Of a stretch of 64,000 nt of DNA, positions 59,199-64,000 are shown in pieces (position 1 is the first letter of the stretch; every line of letters starts with the position of its first letter). The notes beneath the pieces were generated by a model. It saw only the letters and a list, made by a program, of their open reading frames with translations. It ran no database searches and was not told the DNA's origin. Source of the stretch: Planctomycetales bacterium (GTDB taxonomy: Bacteria > Planctomycetota > Planctomycetia > Planctomycetales > Planctomycetaceae). The position numbers and the translations under genes were made by a program. The stretch is taken from the NCBI GenBank assembly GCA_026400835.1, contig JAPLOA010000051.1, positions 24,050 to 88,049 of the forward strand. Direction: 5' to 3'.

Positions 59199-59547
59199 CG
59201 GGTTAACTACCTTCGAGCAACAGAACCACCATTTGATTTAAGGGCACGTTGAGGTCCTCAATGTACTCCTCACTCGCCCCATGCGGTATGTGGCACACAG
59301 GGCGAGGTTGAAAATTCTCGCGTTACTTCGTTTCCCGCACTTAAACCCGGCGGCGATTCGAAGAATACCATCTCCCATTACCGGAAAACGTCCAGTCCGG
59401 ATTACGCTCAGAGCCGTTTTCTGTTCCCAGGTCTGCTCCTGCCCCGGTTGTCTTAAGTCTCCCGGTGCTGTCGATTCGCCCGATATCAAACGATCGGCAC
59501 CAAACCGTTGAAGTTACCAGACCCTTGAAATTACCAAAACGGCAAGA
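59199..59547. other. Intergenic stretch without a recognised gene
   Basis: About 350 bases between queC and the HD-GYP remnant. Contains the probable promoter of queC-bioF. GAAGTTACCAGACCCTTGAAATTACCA near 59510 holds a short imperfect direct repeat (TTGAAGTTACCA, TTGAAATTACCA). No gene that I can support. Confidence 0.4.
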
Positions 59548-60516
59548 TCAAGTCACAGGCAAAGCCGAGGCCTGCTGCAATTGTTGACACTCTTTCGTCA
59601 ACGCGCGGGTGGTGTGGAGGATGCTGAGAAGGTCTGCGTCGGACATCACCGCGCTTCGAAGGCGATCGGCCTCAGTCGTGATGTTGTTCGCTCCGAGCCT
59701 GCTGGCGGTGGATCGAAGATGATCGGTGATAGTGGCGATGCGGGCGAAGTTCCGGGCTTCCAGCGAAGCGGTGATCTCCGCAAGATCTTCACTGATGGCT
59801 TTGGCGTCGGCTGATACTTCAGTGGCCAGTTTCGTCGTCGATGATTCGCGAAGAATCTTCAAGAACTGTTCGACATACTCCGCATCGAACTGGCTTCCCG
59901 CGAAACGTCTAAGTTCTGCAGTGGCGGATTCAAACGTACGGCCAGGACGCCAGGGGCGACTGGTAGTCATGGAGTCCCAAGCATCAGCGATGGCCAGAAT
60001 TCTGGCTTCCATCGGGATGGCATTTCCGGCTGGCAAAGCTGGATTGCGAGAACACCCGTTGAACCACGCTCGATAGTTCTGAATGATCTCGGCGAGCTGT
60101 TGAGAGGGGAAAGCCTTACGGACAATCTCTACTCCCATTTGCTCATGCTGATCCATCAACTGCCATTCGTCAGCATTCAGCTCCCCGGATTTCCGCAGAG
60201 TCGCATCAGGTACACCGACCTTGCCGATGTCATGCAACAAGGCTGCGACTTCCAGGCGATAACACTCGGCCCTGGACAGGAGCTTCTCACCGATTTGAAC
60301 ACAGAGATCCGCTACACGATGACTATGCTCGGCCGTGGCGGCATCGCGAAACGATAACACGGACAACAATGCAGAAACTGCCTCGAATGGAATCACGTCC
60401 AGCTTTTCAGAAGTCTTGTCCGGCTCTGAGGCAAACGTTTTTTGCCGGTCAGATCTGGCTGGCTCCGTGATCTCCGTTGGAATCCGATCAAAGCAGACAA
60501 CCTGATTACGTCCGTT
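59548..60516 (-). pseudogene. HD-GYP-like C-terminal half of a GGDEF protein, cut off by an internal TGA
   Basis: The frame is the same as that of the GGDEF gene upstream. Translated through the TGA at 60517-60519 it goes on NGRNQVVCFDRIPTE, the normal end of a GGDEF domain (AAKxNGRNQV), then a linker and the HD domain. HD motifs present: EHSHRVADLC and LLHDIGKVGVPDATLRKSGE, MDQHEQMGVEI, RILAIADAWDSMTTSRP. The usual HHExxxGxGYP is missing; the place reads NYRAWFNGCSRNPALPAG. A helical C-terminal tail of 120 residues follows. As the HD-GYP site is damaged too, it may never have been a c-di-GMP phosphodiesterase. A restart at GTG 60396 is possible but unproven. Confidence 0.75.
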
Positions 60517-61941
60517 TCATTTCGCTGCATACAAACTCGCGTCTGACTGGTCGAGCATCAACTGAGGCGCGGAGGCGTTTTCTGAGGTATACGACACTCC
60601 GAAGCCGGCAGTAATCGACAGCTTTTCCAATGTCATACGTTCGATCGTTACTCGAAGTTGTTCTCCGCGACGAGCCGCTTCGGTAATATCCGCACCGGGA
60701 AGCAGCACGCAGAATTCCTCACCACCGTAACGGCAGGCCGCTTCATTCTCGCCAACGGAATTGGAGAGCAGTTGTCCGATGGAACGCAGAATCTCATCAC
60801 CCGTGCTGTGACCGTGATTGTCATTGATCTGTTTGAAATGATCGATGTCGACCAGAATGCAGGACAACGGGCGACTATGTTTCTCCGCCAGTTTCCACTG
60901 TGCTTCAAATCTCATAAAGAACGCACGTCGGTTCAGGCATCCTGTCAATGGATCGGTCGTCGCGAGCCGTTCCAGTTGTTGATTCTGCTGCTGGATTTCA
61001 TCACGTGATTCACGAAGCTGTTCCAGCATCCCGACCAGCTCGCTCTTGTTCCGTTCAAGTTCAGTGACATCTTCGAAGCTGATCATCACACCGCGAGTCG
61101 TCCCGTGCTCATCCAGGATTGGCACGGCGCTGACGGAGAACGTTCGATCTGCCGTTTCTGCACACCGCATCAGAACGCCGGTCACTGTTTCGCCCTGCAT
61201 CAATGCGCAGTCCCAGGGAACGATCGTGCCCGCTTTTAATGTCCAGGAGAATGTGTTGATCGACTGCCCAATCAGCGCCTGCCCGGTGCGGCCGATCGCT
61301 GTCGTAAAGGCAGAGTTCGTGAGTACAATTCTTTGCTGCTCATCAAGAATTAACAACCCTTCAGCCAGAGCATCAAGCGCTTCATGGACTCGGCGAGGAA
61401 CCGCCTGAGTTGGGTTGAGTTGTTTCAGAACTTTGCCAAGAAACTGATGAAACAACAGCGTGCAGACAACGCCAACGAAGACAATCGCCTGGGTTTTCCG
61501 GCTGGGACCATATCCTGCAAACCACGGAGTATTGATCGGGACAAATCGAGCTTCAATGGTTCCCCACAGTTGCGGCCCGGTGTAGAGCGGGAATTGAATT
61601 TGAGTGTCAAGGTGGTCTTCCGGAACCCCTTCCGCCCAGCGCCCGGCGTGTTCTCCGGCTTCGACAAGATACTTTCCGTCCGGCTGTCGAATACCGATCG
61701 ACTGCAGATCTGCATTGCGAGTGATCAGATCGGCCAGAATCTGTCCGGTGGTGTTGGTGTCGACTTTTCCGGATGTGGCGGAGAAATGGACTGCAATGCT
61801 TTCCGTCAGTCGCATGCGGGCCATCAGCTTTTCGTTACGATGGTCCGGGATGACTCCAATCACCATCGCACTGAACAATGCGGACACTGTCAGCGAAGCG
61901 AGCCCGATGGCAATTCGAGTTGTCGACGTGTTCAGAGTCAT
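60517..61941 (-). CDS. Membrane-bound diguanylate cyclase (PAS-GGDEF), truncated by a stop
   Basis: 474 residues. One N-terminal membrane segment (IAIGLASLTVSALFSAMVIG), a periplasmic domain of 120 residues, a second membrane segment (TQAIVFVGVVCTLLFHQFLG), a PAS-like domain (LAEGLLILDEQQRIVLTNSA and on to FEDVTELERN), a short coiled coil, and GGDEF with TDPLTGCLNRRAFF, DIDHFKQINDNHGHSTGDE and the active site RYGGEEFCVLL near residue 405. GGEEF is an active variant. It should make c-di-GMP in answer to a periplasmic or PAS signal. The TGA stop replaces a conserved Arg codon near the end of the GGDEF domain, so the last strand (NGRNQVVCFD) is missing from this product. Start ATG at 61941. Confidence 0.85.
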   Translation of the reverse strand: MTLNTSTTRIAIGLASLTVSALFSAMVIGVIPDHRNEKLMARMRLTESIAVHFSATSGKVDTNTTGQILADLITRNADLQSIGIRQPDGKYLVEAGEHAGRWAEGVPEDHLDTQIQFPLYTGPQLWGTIEARFVPINTPWFAGYGPSRKTQAIVFVGVVCTLLFHQFLGKVLKQLNPTQAVPRRVHEALDALAEGLLILDEQQRIVLTNSAFTTAIGRTGQALIGQSINTFSWTLKAGTIVPWDCALMQGETVTGVLMRCAETADRTFSVSAVPILDEHGTTRGVMISFEDVTELERNKSELVGMLEQLRESRDEIQQQNQQLERLATTDPLTGCLNRRAFFMRFEAQWKLAEKHSRPLSCILVDIDHFKQINDNHGHSTGDEILRSIGQLLSNSVGENEAACRYGGEEFCVLLPGADITEAARRGEQLRVTIERMTLEKLSITAGFGVSYTSENASAPQLMLDQSDASLYAAK

Positions 61942-62322
61942 CGTAGCCCGTTCGAAGTTCCAAACGTCCGCGCGCAACGGCAGCGTGGGTGGTGTATGGA
62001 TCGAACGGTGAAGCCGAGCAAAGCAGGGAAAGACAACATCCCATACTGTATCGTCCGAGGCGGCAGCAGATCATACGGATTCTGGCGAAAGGGCGGCGTT
62101 GGCGAGTGATTCAGTGTGGGCAACGCTTGAGGCCGCGGTGAGTGAACGACCACAGCCTTTCCATAAGAATCATCCGAGTTCGATTACAGCAAAACCAGGC
62201 GGACGCGATCAAACCTTCGCATGACATTCCAATCTGCACCATCGCGAGTCGAGTGACCGGTCAACGAGCTGCACCCAACTCCTCTCCGCGGCCGTGAATC
62301 AACGGCTGCAGGAAAGGTTCAC

Positions 62323-62389
62323 GCAAAGGCGCAAAGACGCAAAGGAAGCAGCCACAAGACACCAATTCTTCGCGTCTTCGCGCCTTTGC
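62323..62389. repeat. Inverted repeat with GCAAAGGCGCAAAGACGC arms
   Basis: Arms at 62323-62340 and 62372-62389 are reverse complements with one mismatch, around a 31-base spacer. The 320 bases from 62142 to 62462 contain no other feature that I recognise. Elements of this kind are known across many phyla. Confidence 0.75.
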
Positions 62390-62462
62390 ATGATATCCTG
62401 ATCTGCCAAACTGCGAACCGTGTGGTTTTTGGGTGGACCCTATTTGCGGCCAGACTTTATCT

Positions 62463-63791
62463 TCAGATCAATTCGGTAATTGGTCGACCACTGCCAACAA
62501 TGCTGATCGGTCGCCCACTCGCGTCATCGAAGTGAGTCTCCAGCGGAATACCGAGCGTGTGATAGATCGTCGCGAGCAAATCCAGTGGCGAAACGGGGCG
62601 TTCCTGAACAGTCCCGCCCCACTTCTCGCTGGCTCCAACAACTTGTCCGCCGCGCAGACCGCCACCGGCCAGGAGCACACTGAAACAGTCGGCCCAGTGA
62701 TCTCGCCCGGCATGCCCATTCATCCGCGGAGTTCGTCCGAATTCTCCCACGCAATAAATGATGACATCATCCAGCATCCCGCGAGTCGTCAGGTCGTCAA
62801 CCAAAGCCGCGATCGCTTTATCCAACGGCGGCAGATGCTCTTCAAGTCCCTTCGCGATATCGTTGTGATGATCCCAGTTTCCGGTATTGATGTTGACGCA
62901 GCGGGCCCCCGCTTCGACCAGTCGTCTGGCCAGCAGGGCACTCTGACCATATCGATGTCGTCCGTACTTGTCGCGAAGAGTGGAATCTTCCGCACTGAGG
63001 TCAAAGGCGGCTCGAACTTCATCGCCCACAACCATTTCGAGCGCCTGACTTTTGAATGTATCAAGTCCTTCCATCACACCGCTGTCGTCGATGTCGCGTC
63101 GAAGTGTGTCGAATGTCTTCAGCAGCGAACGGCGTGAATCCAGTGTCTGCGATGTCAGTCCGGCGGGCATCGTCAGGTTAGGCAATTTGAAATCCGCCGC
63201 ATTCGGGTCAGCTCCGACTTCAAACGGATTGAATGCCTTGCCCAGATAAACCGCTCCCTGATAACCGAAGGCTTCGGATTTTGGTATGGTGACATAACCC
63301 GGAATCGGTGGCTTTCGTGATCCGATCGAACGTGAAATCACTGAACCAAACGATGGCTTCTGCGCGGCATTACGTGCCAGCGTGGGGCCAAAGTATCCAG
63401 TCTGCATCCAGTGTGACGACGGTGCGTGAATCCCGTTCTCATGATGGACCGAACGAACGATCGACAGTCGATCCATCACTCCGGCCTGAAACGGAATCTT
63501 CTCGCTCAACTGCACGCCGGGGACTCGAGTCCCAATCGGCTGATACATGCCACGATACTCAGAAGGCGCTTCGGGCTTCATGTCCCAGGTGTCCTGCTGA
63601 CTGATTCCGCCGTCAGTCCAGAATACAATCAGCGATTTGCGATTACCGGACTTTGTCGGCTCGGCCGCCTGCGATTCGAGTTGCAGCAAATCCGACAGCC
63701 CCAGCCCCAGAATTGGCGCGCCAATCTGCAGCAGACTGCGCCGAGTCATCCCGGCACAATTGCGAAACGTCTGGTTTCCCGTGTTCAACAT
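62463..63791 (-). CDS. DUF1501 family protein, Tat-exported
   Basis: 442 residues. Tat signal MTRRSLLQIGAPILGLGLS at residues 15-33. VFWTDGGISQQDTWDMKPE near 55, VRSVHHENGIHAPSSHWMQT near 110, NTGNWDHHNDIAKGLEEHLP near 310 and VGEFGRTPRMNGHAGRDHWA near 350 show the family pattern, with the active-region residues spaced as in 16503 and 51782. HDIxx differs from those two, and no DUF1549/DUF1553 partner is visible in the window, since the upstream end is near the window edge. GGAG lies six bases before the ATG at 63791. Confidence 0.9.
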   Translation of the reverse strand: MLNTGNQTFRNCAGMTRRSLLQIGAPILGLGLSDLLQLESQAAEPTKSGNRKSLIVFWTDGGISQQDTWDMKPEAPSEYRGMYQPIGTRVPGVQLSEKIPFQAGVMDRLSIVRSVHHENGIHAPSSHWMQTGYFGPTLARNAAQKPSFGSVISRSIGSRKPPIPGYVTIPKSEAFGYQGAVYLGKAFNPFEVGADPNAADFKLPNLTMPAGLTSQTLDSRRSLLKTFDTLRRDIDDSGVMEGLDTFKSQALEMVVGDEVRAAFDLSAEDSTLRDKYGRHRYGQSALLARRLVEAGARCVNINTGNWDHHNDIAKGLEEHLPPLDKAIAALVDDLTTRGMLDDVIIYCVGEFGRTPRMNGHAGRDHWADCFSVLLAGGGLRGGQVVGASEKWGGTVQERPVSPLDLLATIYHTLGIPLETHFDDASGRPISIVGSGRPITELI

Positions 63792-64000
63792 GGCGTTCTC
63801 CGAGATGTATCAAGATCGCAGTGACCGATGAACAAACAGCAGGCAAGTCGAATCTGACAATCGTTTAACCCGGATTATTCATAACTGGTTCAAATGAAAG
63901 GGCCATCGCTGCGTAGAAGTTGATGTCAACGAACAACTTACGGAAACACAGCGAGGCCACGGATGAGTATACACACTGTTGAGGGATTTGGATGTGGAAA

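Noticed and set aside
60517..60519. TGA read as selenocysteine
   Set aside because: The position is a conserved Arg in GGDEF proteins, not Cys, and selenocysteine there would make no sense. A nonsense mutation is simpler.

Overview
The window is about 64 kb of a planctomycete chromosome. The evidence is the gene families: partial or complete planctomycete-type cytochrome/DUF1549/DUF1553 proteins (1-1125, 13399-16497, 47917-51030), Tat-exported DUF1501 proteins (16503-17930, 51782-53245, 62463-63791), a formylglycine sulfatase, Tat-exported Gfo/Idh/MocA oxidoreductase, FG-GAP and PQQ-type beta-propellers, an EF-hand protein, and many intergenic palindromic (REP-like) elements. No rRNA, tRNA or CRISPR array was recognised.

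Layout. 1-8.8 kb: end of a DUF1553 protein, a CocE/PepX-like hydrolase, an EF-hand protein, an ABC exporter, a TerC-like membrane protein and a ribosome hibernation-type protein. 9.2-13.1 kb: an inorganic-carbon/sodium cluster with an NhaR-like regulator, then (minus strand) SbtA-like bicarbonate permease, SbtB-like PII protein and an exported beta-carbonic anhydrase; a small winged-helix regulator diverges from sbtA across a 12-bp-arm palindrome. 13.4-17.9 kb: a DUF1549/DUF1553 plus DUF1501 gene pair. 18.0-26.6 kb: an accessory island on the minus strand with a tyrosine transposase and a split Rhs/YD-repeat locus. A 704-aa YD-repeat shell is followed, with its stop codon inside the next ribosome-binding region, by a separate Rhs core plus C-terminal tip, then a candidate immunity gene. 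The same junction sequence recurs before a second core-tip-partner cassette, and a third degenerate piece follows.

27-47.6 kb: mostly single metabolic or exported genes: sulfatase, amidohydrolase, DUF3592 membrane protein, SDR, DUF1015 protein, oxidoreductase, a UvrA-type ATPase coupled to an M28-PDZ peptidase, two beta-propellers, a sugar-phosphate isomerase-like protein, a Cys-rich lipoprotein and an alpha/beta hydrolase. 47.9-53.2 kb: a second DUF1549/DUF1553 plus DUF1501 pair, here separated by a REP-bounded RAYT transposase that carries one internal stop. 53.5-64 kb: a HExxH protein, an RTX-type remnant, a HAD phosphatase, a haloalkane-dehalogenase-like hydrolase, bioF, queC, a GGDEF/HD-GYP gene broken by one TGA, and a third DUF1501 protein.

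The strongest candidates for something new are the split Rhs cassette array (19.9-26.6 kb), the REP-RAYT unit that landed inside a conserved gene pair (51.0-51.8 kb), the nonsense-split GGDEF/HD-GYP gene (59.5-61.9 kb), and the SbtA/SbtB/exported carbonic anhydrase cluster with its palindromic operator. All functional statements are from reading motifs by eye; no database search was run.
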